Source: Tolypothrix sp. PCC 7910 (GTDB lineage: Bacteria > Cyanobacteriota > Cyanobacteriia > Cyanobacteriales > Nostocaceae). From it: 64,000 nt of DNA. Below, piece after piece: positions 30,114 through 39,445 of the stretch. The DNA lies in contig NZ_CP050440.1 in assembly GCF_011769525.1 (NCBI RefSeq), positions 4,155,501-4,219,500 of the forward strand, written 5' to 3'. The first letter of the stretch is position 1. Each line of letters begins with the position of its first letter. The position numbers and the translations under genes were made by a program. The notes under the pieces are model-generated. The model had not been told where the DNA came from. It did no database searches and saw only the letters and a list, made by a program, of their open reading frames with translations.

Positions 30114-30968
30114 TTATTCAAAGACGACAGTTTTATTGGCATAGACTAAAACACGATTTTGCAAGTGCAAGCGTACGGCTCTAGCCAACACAACTCGCTC
30201 TAAATCTTTACCCTTTCTAATTAAATCTTCAACGTCATCGCGATGGCTGACTCGCACCACATCCTGTTCAATAATTGGGCCAGCATCTAACTCAGGAGTC
30301 GCATAATGTGCCGTGGCTCCAATAATTTTAACTCCCCTTTCAAAAGCGCGGTGGTAAGGGTTTGCGCCTACAAAAGCAGGTAAAAATGAGTGATGAATAT
30401 TAATAATTTGCGGAAATTTAGTAATAAAATCAGCACTAACAATCTGCATATATTTTGCCAATACAACTAAATCAATTTTGTATTGATGCAGTAATTCCAG
30501 TTGTTTAATTTCCTGCTCTGCTTTGTTTTCTTTACTCATGGGAATGTGGTGATAATCGATGCCAAATTGCTCGGCTACTTTCTGCAAATTAGGATGATTA
30601 CTAATAATTAGAGGAATCTCAGCCGTAAATTCTTTAGCACGATGTCGCCAAATTAAGTCAAACAGACAGTGGTCTTGCTTACTAACCCAAATAGCAATGC
30701 GGGGTACAGTATCAGAAAAATTTAGTTCCCATTTAGCGCCTAAAGGTTGGGCTATGGCATTAAATGCTGGCCCTATTAAATCTCGTGGCAGGTTAAATCC
30801 TTCTAACTGCCATTCAATGCGGCTGAGAAACAACCCAGCGCCAAAGTCTGTATGCTGATCGGCATGGATAATATTGCCGCCGTTAGAGTAGATAAAATTA
30901 GCAAGTTTCGCCACTAGTCCCCGCTGATCGGGGCAGGAAATAAGCAAGGTTGCTGTTGGTTTGGTCAT
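30114..30968 (-). CDS. purU: Formyltetrahydrofolate deformylase
   Basis: From the ATG at 30968 it encodes 284 aa: N-terminal ACT domain (ATLLISCPDQRGLVAKLANF) and a formyltransferase-fold domain with the hydrolase core KADFITKFP-like ending INIHHSFLPAF, GATAHYATPELDAGPIIEQD, which carries the catalytic His and Asp. The reaction releases formate for purine synthesis. A longer frame from 30989 begins MTNDKSQMTK, which is just the translation of the TCATTTG repeat, so the inner ATG is better. It follows the Gld-type genes on the same strand, separated by a repeat block. Confidence 0.95.
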   Translation of the reverse strand: MTKPTATLLISCPDQRGLVAKLANFIYSNGGNIIHADQHTDFGAGLFLSRIEWQLEGFNLPRDLIGPAFNAIAQPLGAKWELNFSDTVPRIAIWVSKQDHCLFDLIWRHRAKEFTAEIPLIISNHPNLQKVAEQFGIDYHHIPMSKENKAEQEIKQLELLHQYKIDLVVLAKYMQIVSADFITKFPQIINIHHSFLPAFVGANPYHRAFERGVKIIGATAHYATPELDAGPIIEQDVVRVSHRDDVEDLIRKGKDLERVVLARAVRLHLQNRVLVYANKTVVFE

Positions 30969-31094
30969 TTGGGATTTGTCATTTGTCATTTGTCATTGGG
31001 TAATGGGTAATTGGTGATGGGTAATTGGTAATGGGCATTTCTCCCTTTTCCCCTTACCCCTTCCCCTTCTCCTTCTCCTTCTCCCCTCCTCTCC
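30969..31094. repeat. Heptamer and C/T-rich octamer repeats
   Basis: Repeats of TCATTTG and AATGGGTAATTGG type, then CCCCTTC/TCCTTCT runs. They occupy the gap between the DUF4340 gene and purU, and extend into the annotated 5' part of the purU frame. Confidence 0.85.
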
Positions 31095-31700
31095 CTATTT
31101 ACTAGTGGGAGTTGGTGTAGGTGTTTTATCGTTATTAACTACTGGTTGTTTCCACTCAGATAGGTCGCGATTGACTGCGTTTTCAAAATCTGTGGAAACC
31201 AACAAAACATCTATATTACCATCGAGTTTTACAGATGGGTCAGCTTGAACATACAATAAACGACGGTTAAAATTAGTCGCACCTATAAGCAATTGATGGC
31301 TTTGCTGATTTTTCAGGGTGATATTAATTGTCGCCTGGGGGTTATCTAAGCCAAAATCGCCTTTTTGATTAGGCGGGATAGATAAAGAGCGATCGCTTTT
31401 TCCTTTTACCAACAAATCCATTAAATAAGAAACGATAGCATCATTTGCTGGCTCTGACACCGGTGATTTTAACAACCACTTAGGCGGACTATCCTGCGGG
31501 TTTCTTTCCAAAGCTAAAGAGAGTTTTGCCGTTGCGATTTTCAAAGACTGCACATCATCAGCAGTAAAAGCGAAAATTTGCTGCTTTTTCTCCTTTACTT
31601 CCTCCCGCTGAGTCGCCCCCCGAATTTCATAGAAATAAACAAAGCTACCCAAACCCAGGGCTAGCAATATCAAAATTAAAGTTGTGCGCGAAAATTTCAT
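31095..31700 (-). CDS. DUF4340 protein of the Gld-type ABC system
   Basis: A 201-aa protein with an N-terminal membrane anchor (LILILLALGLGSFVYFYE, about 8-25) and a periplasmic DUF4340-type body: FTADDVQSLKI, WLLKSPVSEPAND, FGLDNPQATINITLKN, LLIGATNFNRRLLYV, plus a Pro/Thr tail. It is the last gene of the ABC operon, downstream of the GldG-like gene, as in many GldFG systems. Probably a periplasmic partner of the complex; its specific role is unknown. Confidence 0.9.
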   Translation of the reverse strand: MKFSRTTLILILLALGLGSFVYFYEIRGATQREEVKEKKQQIFAFTADDVQSLKIATAKLSLALERNPQDSPPKWLLKSPVSEPANDAIVSYLMDLLVKGKSDRSLSIPPNQKGDFGLDNPQATINITLKNQQSHQLLIGATNFNRRLLYVQADPSVKLDGNIDVLLVSTDFENAVNRDLSEWKQPVVNNDKTPTPTPTSK

Positions 31701-31844
31701 GTTTTAGTCATTTGTCATTTGTCATTTGTCATTTGGTAATGGGTAATGGGTAATTGGTAATGGGAATTTTGCTCCTTGCCTCCTCATCTCCCTCATCCCC
31801 CAGTCCCCAGTCCCCAATCCCCATTACCCCTTATCCCCAATCCC
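31701..31844. repeat. TCATTTG and AATTGG/CCCCAGT repeats
   Basis: Four tandem TCATTTG heptamers at 31707 onward, then GGTAATGGGTAATGGG runs and CCCCCAGTCCCCAGTCCCCA. They fill the gap between the GldG-like and DUF4340 genes. Confidence 0.85.
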
Positions 31845-33569
31845 TCACCTCCTCCGCCACCAAATTAGAAAGGCGGATACTAAACCAATCAGGGGTAGAA
31901 GCAATAAAGATGACAATGTTAAAAGATTGGCTTGGGTGGCTGTGATGTTGAGGCGGCGGTTTTTGGCTTCTTTGGGGCGAATTGATAAAGGTTGTTGATC
32001 CTCTTGTTTGCTTACCCAGGTGACTGAGTTGAGGAAGACATCACCGTTTAATTGCTGTTGAAATAAGCCATCGGTAGCAAAGTCGGAATTTCCAATGACT
32101 ACCAACCGGGATTCAGTAGCAGTTTTTTCACCTTGCTGATTGTTTAAAGTTGCAGCAGTTGTAGGAGTTGGTGAAGGTGTAGCTGTGGGGGTGGCTTGAT
32201 TATTGGTTGTGGGAGTAGGTGAAGGGCTGGCTTTGGGTGCCGCCTGTCCTTGAGTTGTGGGTGATGGTAATGGTGAGGGTGTGGGGTTAGGTTGAGTTGT
32301 GGATGGGGCTGGTAGTTTTCTTTCTAAAGCTACGCCCAAAGTTAAAGGCCCTTTCAGGTCTTTATCGGCATTAAACTCTAATTTCTCGCTTTGCAGGTCG
32401 CTTTCTGCCCAGCTGTTAGGATAAGGTTTGGTTCGCAGCAAGGGTGTAGACTGAACACCAGCTACGGGATTAATTTGCAAAGGTCTTGCTAACCGATAAA
32501 AAGAAATATTGTTACCAAATTCTTTAGTAATTGGATGTTGTCCGTAGTCTGTAATTATGGGAACTGCTGGCCCTTGTTTTGCACCTTGTCCAGAAACATC
32601 AACAGCTAAACGACTATCTAGGGTAACACCCCACTGTTTCAGCAAGTTCTCGAGTTTGGGGTCGGTACCAGGGTCTATCATTAGCAGTAAGTCACCGCCA
32701 CGATTGAGGTATTGTTCTAAAGCTTGAACTTCACCCTCAAATAGGCCTTCTTTTGGCCCTGCTACTACTACCGCCGCCGCATCATCAGGTACTTTTGCGG
32801 CTTCTGCTAAATTTAAGGGCGAGGTGGTGAAATTTTTATCAGTTAATCCCTGAATAGCTTGAGACATTCCGCTTTCAGCTGCTGTCAATGGATGTTCGCC
32901 ATGACCTTGGAGGAAGTAAACTTTGGCGGCGTTAGCAGTAGTAATTTGTTGCAGGCGATTAGTTAACCGCACTTCTGAAAGTCGTTCATTTTCTTGATTA
33001 ACTATTTGTACTAACTGTCTTTTATCTTGATATTCTAAATAAACTTCTCCATAGTCTTTATAACCAAACTTTTTGGCTAGTCCTGGTCTAGCATCTGGAT
33101 CGACATACTCAAATTGAAACTTGGAGTTTTGCCGGCGATAATTTTCTAGTAAATCTCGGTCTTGGGGATTTTGATTGACATCAAAAATCCAGACTTTAAC
33201 TGGCTGGGTCAGATTATGTAATAATTCCTGGGATTGGGGTGCTAGGGTAAATAATTGCGTTTCTGTTAAATCGGCGCGGTAATGGTAGCGAACACCCAAA
33301 AAGTTAATTAGCCCTAAAATTACCAATACTGCTAAGGTGGCGACTAAAGCATTAGTCCCAGCTTGGGTAGAACGACTTCCTAACCATTGATTGTTTTGGC
33401 TTTGTAAAATAATCCCTATACCAATAACTGCAATTCCGGTAATGAGAAATGCTAAGGAAATTGGGCTCCAGTATGGTGAAATCAACCTAGCAGTTAAGCC
33501 CGCCATTAAGAAGAATGGGCCTAGCCAAAACAGATATTTCCAAAGTTTCTTTTTAGCAACGATTTTCAT
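31845..33569 (-). CDS. GldG-like ABC transporter auxiliary protein
   Basis: Begins at the ATG at 33569 (a TTG at 33581 adds MTSH only). It encodes 574 aa with two N-terminal helices, a third near 70-95, a large periplasmic domain (ABC_transp_aux: YHYRADLTETQLFTLAPQS, VYFLQGHGEHPL, LLLMIDPGTDP, TDYGQHPIT) and a C-terminal helix (NLLTLSSLLLLPLIGLVSAF) with a basic tail. A Pro/Thr/Ser linker near 425-475 joins domain and C-terminus. It works with the ATPase and permease encoded just upstream. The transported substrate is unknown. Confidence 0.93.
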   Translation of the reverse strand: MKIVAKKKLWKYLFWLGPFFLMAGLTARLISPYWSPISLAFLITGIAVIGIGIILQSQNNQWLGSRSTQAGTNALVATLAVLVILGLINFLGVRYHYRADLTETQLFTLAPQSQELLHNLTQPVKVWIFDVNQNPQDRDLLENYRRQNSKFQFEYVDPDARPGLAKKFGYKDYGEVYLEYQDKRQLVQIVNQENERLSEVRLTNRLQQITTANAAKVYFLQGHGEHPLTAAESGMSQAIQGLTDKNFTTSPLNLAEAAKVPDDAAAVVVAGPKEGLFEGEVQALEQYLNRGGDLLLMIDPGTDPKLENLLKQWGVTLDSRLAVDVSGQGAKQGPAVPIITDYGQHPITKEFGNNISFYRLARPLQINPVAGVQSTPLLRTKPYPNSWAESDLQSEKLEFNADKDLKGPLTLGVALERKLPAPSTTQPNPTPSPLPSPTTQGQAAPKASPSPTPTTNNQATPTATPSPTPTTAATLNNQQGEKTATESRLVVIGNSDFATDGLFQQQLNGDVFLNSVTWVSKQEDQQPLSIRPKEAKNRRLNITATQANLLTLSSLLLLPLIGLVSAFLIWWRRR

Positions 33570-33604
33570 GTGAGATGTCAAGAGTCAAGGGTCAAGAGTT
33601 GGAG

Positions 33605-33624
33605 AGACGCGATTAATCGCGTCT
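33605..33624. repeat. Perfect 20-bp palindrome AGACGCGATT/AATCGCGTCT
   Basis: A perfect 20-bp palindrome in the gap between the permease and GldG-like genes. It sits within GTCAAGAGTCAAGGGTC-type heptamer repeats (33570-33711). This palindrome family is dispersed in filamentous cyanobacteria. Confidence 0.85.
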
Positions 33625-33711
33625 GTACTCAAAGGTCAAAGGTTAAGGGTCAAGGGTCAAGAGTGGGGGATTTTGACTTTGGACTCTTGACTTTGGACTT
33701 TGGACTCTTAT

Positions 33712-34524
33712 TTATTGACGCTGAAAGCGCAGGGCATCAATTGATTGAGAGGTGAGGAAGATGCCTAGAAAGATGTAACTGAGAAATAACAGCAGGGCAC
33801 TAGTATCAAAAATGCCTTCGATAAAAGTATTAAAATGTTTGAGTAAGGAGATATAACTCAAGGCTTCGCCAATGGGGCCGGGAACAGTTTTAGCAAGTAA
33901 ATCAACGAATAACAGTAATAAAATCACTGCAAACGTGAACACAGCAGAGAGAATTGTACTATCTGTTAACGATGAAATAAACATTCCCAAAGACAAAATT
34001 GCGGCTGCGAGCAAAATTAATCCCAAATGACCAAATAACAGCATGGTTGGTGCCATAGGTGGATTTGATTGTTGAATCACAAACGCTTCCAGTGCTAGCA
34101 ATGGTACAACCATTGTGATGAAAAAAGTTAGTACGCCTAATAACTTACCCACAGCTACTGCCCAGTTTGTCACTGGTGACGTAGCTAATAGTTCTAAAGT
34201 GCCACGTTTACGTTCTTCGGCATAAAGTCCCATAGAAAGAATGGGCAATACAAATAATAATAGCCATCCCATTCGGTCTAAAAATGCTCGTACAAATTCA
34301 TAGGGAACATCAATTGGTGGTACTGGTACTCCTAATTGTTGTCCTTGTAAATCTAAAGCGGTGATTGTCGGCAAAATACCACCTGGCCCTAGCAAAATCA
34401 TTACTAAGAATAAGCCAGAAATAAACCAAAATATGCCAGCAATCACATAAGCCAAAGGTGATACAAAATAACTCTGCAATTCTCGGCGATAAATGGCAAT
34501 AATATTACTCAGTACTATACCCAT
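33712..34524 (-). CDS. ABC-2 type permease (GldF-like)
   Basis: A 270-aa membrane protein with six predicted helices: IFWFISGLFLVMILL, LLLFVLPILSMGLYA, a second set LLGVLTFFITMVVPLLA and LLLAAAILSLGMFIS, then SAVFTFAVILLLLFV and LLLFLSYIFLGIFL. It contains ERKRGTLELLATSPV, the classic ABC-2 coupling stretch. Its ATG at 34524 abuts the TAG of the ATPase gene, so the two are translationally coupled. With the GldG-like protein it probably forms the channel part of a Gld-type exporter. Confidence 0.93.
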   Translation of the reverse strand: MGIVLSNIIAIYRRELQSYFVSPLAYVIAGIFWFISGLFLVMILLGPGGILPTITALDLQGQQLGVPVPPIDVPYEFVRAFLDRMGWLLLFVLPILSMGLYAEERKRGTLELLATSPVTNWAVAVGKLLGVLTFFITMVVPLLALEAFVIQQSNPPMAPTMLLFGHLGLILLAAAILSLGMFISSLTDSTILSAVFTFAVILLLLFVDLLAKTVPGPIGEALSYISLLKHFNTFIEGIFDTSALLLFLSYIFLGIFLTSQSIDALRFQRQ

Positions 34525-35529
34525 CTACGCTGCTTCTCCTTCTTTGGGGGCTGAGTCTTGGATAGATTCTAAATTCTTTTCTTCTGTTGTTAATTGCAAA
34601 AACACATCTTCTAGGGTAGCGCTGACACGCCGCATTTCATATAAAGCAAATCCCGCACGGACTATTGTGGCAGCAATATCTTTTCCTGGTTCGGTTCCTG
34701 GTTGCGATATTACTCGTAAATAGGCGCGGTTTGCTGACACTGGGTGATGACTCCCAGATGTAGGAATTGATTCTACCAGACTCACACCTGATATGTTTTG
34801 CAATACCTGTTTTGCCAGGCTAGCTTCACCTTCAATTTCTAATTCATACCCAGAGCCACCTGTCAACTGTGTCATGAGATTTTCTGGTGTATTGGTGGCG
34901 ACGACTTTACCCCGATTAATAATGGCAACGCGGCTACAAGTCATGCTCACTTCTGGGAGAATGTGGGTGGAAAGAATGATGGTATGAGTTCCGGCGAGGC
35001 TTTTAATTAAATTCCGCACCTCAATGATTTGCCGGGGGTCAAGTCCTACCGTCGGTTCATCTAAAATAATCGCTGGTGGATCGTGGACGATCGCCTGAGC
35101 AATCCCCACTCTTTGACGGTATCCTTTAGACAGCTTGCGGATCAGTACCTTGCGCTTATCTTCTAAATTACAACGAGCGATCGCAGCTTTGACTTTATTA
35201 CTGCGATCGCCTGCGGATACGCCTTTAATTCTGGCGACAAAATGCAAAAACCCCTCCACTGTCATATCTGGATATAACGGCGGCGTTTCTGGTAAATAAC
35301 CAATTCTTTGGCGCACAGATAGAGAATTTTCATGGACATCAAAGCCTGCAATCTTCGCTGTACCCTTCGTTGCGGGTAAATAACCAGCTAAAATTCGCAT
35401 AGTAGTAGTTTTACCAGCACCATTCGGGCCTAAAAACCCTAGAATTTCCCCAGGTTCGACATTAAAAGTCACATCAGTAATCGCTGGAGTCGAACCGTAT
35501 ATTTTACTTAAATGCTCAACTTCAATCAT
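34525..35529 (-). CDS. ABC transporter ATPase (GldA-like)
   Basis: A 334-aa protein with Walker A GPNGAGKT at 34-41, signature LSKGYRQRVGIAQ, Walker B AIILDEPTVGLDP and an H-switch in LSTHILPEV. A C-terminal extension (about 220-334) is typical for GldA/CcmA-type ATPases coupled to ABC-2 permeases. First gene of the Gld-type operon, followed directly by the permease. Cytoplasmic at the inner membrane. Confidence 0.94.
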   Translation of the reverse strand: MIEVEHLSKIYGSTPAITDVTFNVEPGEILGFLGPNGAGKTTTMRILAGYLPATKGTAKIAGFDVHENSLSVRQRIGYLPETPPLYPDMTVEGFLHFVARIKGVSAGDRSNKVKAAIARCNLEDKRKVLIRKLSKGYRQRVGIAQAIVHDPPAIILDEPTVGLDPRQIIEVRNLIKSLAGTHTIILSTHILPEVSMTCSRVAIINRGKVVATNTPENLMTQLTGGSGYELEIEGEASLAKQVLQNISGVSLVESIPTSGSHHPVSANRAYLRVISQPGTEPGKDIAATIVRAGFALYEMRRVSATLEDVFLQLTTEEKNLESIQDSAPKEGEAA

Positions 35530-36322
35530 CAGTCTCAGGCGATCGCGATTTTATAGAATACCCAACAATCTTAGATCACCATGTTTTGATTGCAAGCATT
35601 AAATGGGGATGAGGGGGAATAAGCTGTTAAGCTATTCTGCTTTTAATTTGCACATTGAGGCTGCAGGGGAGGTAGAGAATAGAGAATGCGATCGCATTTG
35701 TGACCAACCTGATAGGGTTGTCTATCAATGAGGGCTCATTCATTGAGAACCTCAGCCTATTGATAACCAAGGTTTTTCTATGATGACACGATTATTTCAA
35801 TTAATTTACTGAAGTACAATATTTGATAAAAGTAATACAAGGGTAAGTTAGCGCTGAGACTATGGCACCATTGACAAGGCTTTTCGTGCGTTACGGCTTA
35901 TACCTAACGCACACTACAGTTTTTCTAGAAATCAAATTGGATTGCTATATATTGTGACTTTTATTACGTTTTAGATTCACACAAGTTTATTTTTGTTTAA
36001 CTAAAACCTATCATTAGCTAGTTAATTATTAGTGTAAAACCTGTATTTCATCATAAAAAACGCAGCTATTTATTTAAAAAAATTGCTTAAGCATCTGACA
36101 AAAAGTAATTAAGTAAACTTTTGATAATTCGTAATGATTCTCATGTTAAATAAATCGCTAAATATGCCATAATTATGTCAATAGATTAAGCAAAGTATAA
36201 GTAAATCTTTGTTAGAGCTTCTGTTGAGAAAGCCTATATCGTGACATTAGGAAAAAATACTTATTTTTTCTATTGCCCATCGGTTAATTTTTCTAGAGGC
36301 AATGGAATTAAGGTGTTAGCTA
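35530..36322. other. Gene-free region with structured stretch and REP hairpin
   Basis: At about 35703-35777 there are nested stems: CAACC/GGTTG, then TATCAAT pairing with ATTGATA around GAGG/CCTC, ending AACCAAGGTTTTTCT; this could be a structured RNA end. At 35886-35912 the arms GTGCGTTA and TAACGCAC form a REP-type hairpin. The rest, up to the Crp/Fnr-like gene, is A/T-rich leader. No gene was seen. Confidence 0.45.
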
Positions 36323-37057
36323 ATGTTAATAGAAAAGAAACCTCTGATGCAGCCGGAAAATCAGTTACTTAGGGATTTACCAGCCGATATATATGAACGC
36401 CTTGCTTCTCATTTGAAGTTAGTTTCTCTCTCCGTTCAGGAAGTTATTTGCGAAGTTGCAGAACAAATCGAGTATGTCTATTTTCCCCATCATGCAGTAA
36501 TTTCTTTACTCGCCACTATGGATGATGGCGCAACAGTCGAAGTAGCTTTGGTGAGTCAGGAAGGGATGGTAGGGCTACCTGTAATTTTGGGAGACAATAT
36601 TTCATCAATACAAGCGATAGTGCAAGTTTCAGGGGAGGCTATGCGGATTAACGCAGATATACTTAAAGCGGAGTTTGCCCAAGGTGGCCCTTTGCAAAAC
36701 CTGCTACTACGCTACGTACAAGCTGTATTAATCGAATTAGCACAAGGCGCTGCTTGTAACCGTCTCCATAGTTTAGATAAGCGCCTAGCACGATGGCTGT
36801 TAAAAGTTGCGGATCGGATGCAATCGCAAGAGTTTCCTTTAACCCAAGAATTTATCGCCCAAATGCTAGGTGTACGGCGTGCTGGCGTAAGTGTCGCGGC
36901 TGGTATTCTCAGCCAATCAGGAATAATCAGCTACAATCGCGGACATATTAGCATTTTAGATAGAAAGGCTTTAGAAGCAACTTCTTGTGAGTGTTATCGA
37001 GTAGTAAAAGCCGAATTTACGCGATTATTAGGAAAATCGTCGCATCACGAAAATTGA
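36323..37057 (+). CDS. Crp/Fnr-family transcriptional regulator
   Basis: A 244-aa protein with an N-terminal cyclic-nucleotide-binding fold (LVSLSVQEVICEVAEQIEY, VYFPHHAVISLLATMDDGA, MVGLPVILGD) and a C-terminal winged helix (PLTQEFIAQMLGVRRAGVSV then GIISYNRGHISILD). The usual cAMP phosphate contact (GE..RSA) is absent, so it may answer to another signal or none. This subgroup (FPHHAVISL) is widespread and mostly uncharacterised. Long A/T-rich leader; a receiver gene follows 177 bp downstream on the same strand. Confidence 0.9.
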   Translation: MLIEKKPLMQPENQLLRDLPADIYERLASHLKLVSLSVQEVICEVAEQIEYVYFPHHAVISLLATMDDGATVEVALVSQEGMVGLPVILGDNISSIQAIVQVSGEAMRINADILKAEFAQGGPLQNLLLRYVQAVLIELAQGAACNRLHSLDKRLARWLLKVADRMQSQEFPLTQEFIAQMLGVRRAGVSVAAGILSQSGIISYNRGHISILDRKALEATSCECYRVVKAEFTRLLGKSSHHEN

Positions 37058-37234
37058 TAAATTTAAATAAATATACAGATAAATATATTTACATTTGTAT
37101 GTGCGAAACCGGACAGACGACATAATGTAACTTTATCTACTCTTTATATGAATGGCAGAGAAATCATATATAGTTCAGCACGTAGTTTTAAGACAGTTAC
37201 TAATCCCAGTTTTTCAACTTAACTAGGTCGAATC

Positions 37235-37645
37235 ATGTATAAGAAACCTATTTCATTTCAGGGTCTCAGATTAGTGATTGTTGATGACGATCCTGATACT
37301 ATTAAACTTTTGGGCATTTTGTTTGAATTAGAAGGGGCAGAAGTCAAAACTGCCACATCAGTGAAACAGGCTATAGAAATTATTTCATCCTTCCAACCAG
37401 ATATTCTGATTAGTGATATTTGCTTACCAGATGAAGATGGCTATTCTTTGCTAAAGAAAGTCAGAAAACTTGACGCACAGACAGGGAGAAGAACCCCTGC
37501 GATCGCACTTAGCGCCTACATCATAGAAGACGATCGCAGAAATGCATATTTAGCAGGTTATCAAAGGTATCTCCACAAGCCAATTAACTTAGATTTATTA
37601 GCAGTAGCGGTTGCTGATGTTGTGGGAATTTCGCAGTGTGCGTGA
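37235..37645 (+). CDS. Single-domain response regulator
   Basis: A 136-aa stand-alone receiver: acidic triad in LVIVDDDPDT, phospho-acceptor D61 in LISDICLPDEDGY, S in ALSAYI and K in YLHKPINLD. No output domain. Its partner is unknown; no kinase is next to it. It shares orientation with the Crp/Fnr-like gene upstream. The 3' end runs almost straight into a dense repeat block. Confidence 0.92.
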   Translation: MYKKPISFQGLRLVIVDDDPDTIKLLGILFELEGAEVKTATSVKQAIEIISSFQPDILISDICLPDEDGYSLLKKVRKLDAQTGRRTPAIALSAYIIEDDRRNAYLAGYQRYLHKPINLDLLAVAVADVVGISQCA

Positions 37646-37818
37646 GGGATTGGGGACTGGGGACTGGGGACTGGGGACTGGGGACAAGGGGAAAGGGGAA
37701 GGGGAAAAGGGGGAAAGGAAACAAGAAGCAGGGGGGAAATTGTTAATTCCAATTACCAATTACCCATTACCCATTACCAAACCCCAAATGACAAATGACA
37801 AATGACAAATGACAACCC
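37646..37818. repeat. GGGGACT heptamers and TGACAAA repeats
   Basis: Four tandem GGGACTGG-type units (37651 onward), GGGGAAAGG runs, TTACCAATTACCCATTACCC, and four tandem ACAAATG units before 37815. STRR-type intergenic repeats between convergent genes. No terminator with a T run was seen. Confidence 0.9.
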
Positions 37819-38997
37819 TCATTTCTTCCGCTTTTTTCTAGCAGCGTCTCTCACTTGTTGATTAAGTAAGTAGCCAAAGCCGGCGGTTTCTAGGCGGGTA
37901 ACGAATTCTTCGCGGGTGTTACCTAGAGCTGTGGCGGTTGCGTCTATGTTCCAGTTGTATGAGTGTAATTGACTGAGTAAATAGACACGGCGGGTTTGGG
38001 CGGCGGAAAGGCGGTAGGTTTTGAGATATTCTAGTTCGCCATCTTCGCGAATAATGGCTTCGCCAATATGGTTTTCTTCCTTGGGAAGCAGACTAGTGAT
38101 AAAGCGTTGCAGTACAAAAGGCCCCATTGTATACACTCGCTGGGAATGTAGCGGACGTTGGAGTAATGCTTCCGCCATGAAGCCTTGAAAAGCAGCCCAA
38201 TCGGATCGCATTTGGGCGATCGCATGTCTCAAATCTGCCAAGCTGTGAATTTTAGCATCATCTACAGACAAATCCATCGGCAATGGCTTGTCAAACATCA
38301 TGCTGTATTCATAAATTAACTCGCCGTAGAAGTCTTCTAGTAAACTGGTGTGCAAAGCACGATAGTCTTCTGGGGTAGGAACGACAAAAGCCGATGCTAA
38401 AGTCTCAGCCACAAATACCAACACCCCAACTTGTCGAGGATGAATCTCAAATACCCGCAAAGCATCTTCTAATCCCGCGATATAACGTCCACTAAAGGAC
38501 ATTTCATAGCGTGAACCCAGCCCATGAGACAGAGCATACTTGGAATATTCACTCCAAGCAATATCTGGCCCAGAAAAAAACAGCGAGAGAAAACCTTCCA
38601 TAGCCAAATGCAGAGGTAACAATCGCAGTTGATTCTTAGCTTCCCGCTTCGCCATGCGATGCATCAACCGCACACTTGCACAACCACAGTCTAAACGCTT
38701 TCCATCCGGCTTGAACATCTGTCCGCCAAAAGCCGCAACGGGATTACCGTCATCACTCCAAGAAACTACCAAGCCATGAGGTACATAGGAGTAGTATTTT
38801 AGTCCGGGTTCCGTGATTTTATCTTCTAAAGAAACCACCGCTATGTCTTCGTGATAATCACGCTGCACTAAACGTAAGTCTCCGCGCACCTGACGACGCA
38901 ATAAAGGGACAATCCGCACTGCACCGCGTATCTGGGATGGTGCAATTTCCAATCCTTTTAAAGATATATCTGTTAATAATTGCTGTTTGGTAGCCAT
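37819..38997 (-). CDS. Conserved protein with C-terminal Fis-type HTH, ARPP-like
   Basis: A 392-aa soluble protein. The N-terminal half starts ISLKGLEIAPSQIRGAVRIV, then YHEDIAVVSLEDKI and GLVVSWSDDGNPVAAFGGQM; the C-terminal end (about 335-385) is a Fis/NtrC-like helix-turn-helix: RRVYLLSQLHSYNWNIDATA then ALGNTREEFVTRLETAGFGYLLN. The N-terminal part resembles, from memory, the ARPP domains described in bacterial RNA-repair/conflict loci (ARG- and rhodanese-phosphatase-associated proteins); I am not sure of this name. It lies just downstream of the vWA gene on the same strand, across the 21-bp array. Possibly a regulator or effector of that pair. Confidence 0.7.
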   Translation of the reverse strand: MATKQQLLTDISLKGLEIAPSQIRGAVRIVPLLRRQVRGDLRLVQRDYHEDIAVVSLEDKITEPGLKYYSYVPHGLVVSWSDDGNPVAAFGGQMFKPDGKRLDCGCASVRLMHRMAKREAKNQLRLLPLHLAMEGFLSLFFSGPDIAWSEYSKYALSHGLGSRYEMSFSGRYIAGLEDALRVFEIHPRQVGVLVFVAETLASAFVVPTPEDYRALHTSLLEDFYGELIYEYSMMFDKPLPMDLSVDDAKIHSLADLRHAIAQMRSDWAAFQGFMAEALLQRPLHSQRVYTMGPFVLQRFITSLLPKEENHIGEAIIREDGELEYLKTYRLSAAQTRRVYLLSQLHSYNWNIDATATALGNTREEFVTRLETAGFGYLLNQQVRDAARKKRKK

Positions 38998-39001
38998 AAG
39001 A

Positions 39002-39445
39002 TTAAGGGGAAAGGTGAATGGGGAAGGGGGAAGGGAGAAAACTGGTGTGATGGTGTAGAGTGAAGTACTTGAGATGGGTGGTGGTGCGTTGCGCTACGCG
39101 ACAACACACCCTACGAGAGACAAAATAGCTGTTCTTATCTTCTTCTTTGCGCCTTTGCGCCTCTGCGTGAGACAAAAAAGCCGCAACATTTAAGTTCAAA
39201 GGTGCAACATTCAAGGTAAAAAACGCAAATTCCGACATCAAAGCCGCAACGTTCAAGCTTAAAGCCGCAAATTCCGACAAAAAAGCCGCAACCTTCAGCC
39301 TCAAAGGTGCAACGTTCAAGCTAAAAACCGCAAATTCCGACATCAAAGCCTCAACCTTCAACCTCAAAGCCTCAACTTCCATCTTCAAAGCCTCAACCTT
39401 CAACCTCAAAGCCTCAACTCCCACCTTCAAAGCTGCAACCTTCAT
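39002..39445 (-). CDS. Doubtful ORF made of 21-bp repeats (heptad protein)
   Basis: A 147-codon frame. Its first 90 residues are in-register heptads (VEALRLK, VEALKME, VAALMSE type), with Leu/Val at regular positions as in a coiled coil. The remainder (LSHAEAQRRKEE and a disordered tail) is translation of a common intergenic repeat and of C/T-rich DNA. No RBS or family match. I doubt it is expressed but the absence of any indel over 13 repeats is notable, so it is listed with low confidence. Confidence 0.25.
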   Translation of the reverse strand: MKVAALKVGVEALRLKVEALKMEVEALRLKVEALMSEFAVFSLNVAPLRLKVAAFLSEFAALSLNVAALMSEFAFFTLNVAPLNLNVAAFLSHAEAQRRKEEDKNSYFVSRRVCCRVAQRTTTHLKYFTLHHHTSFLPSPFPIHLSP

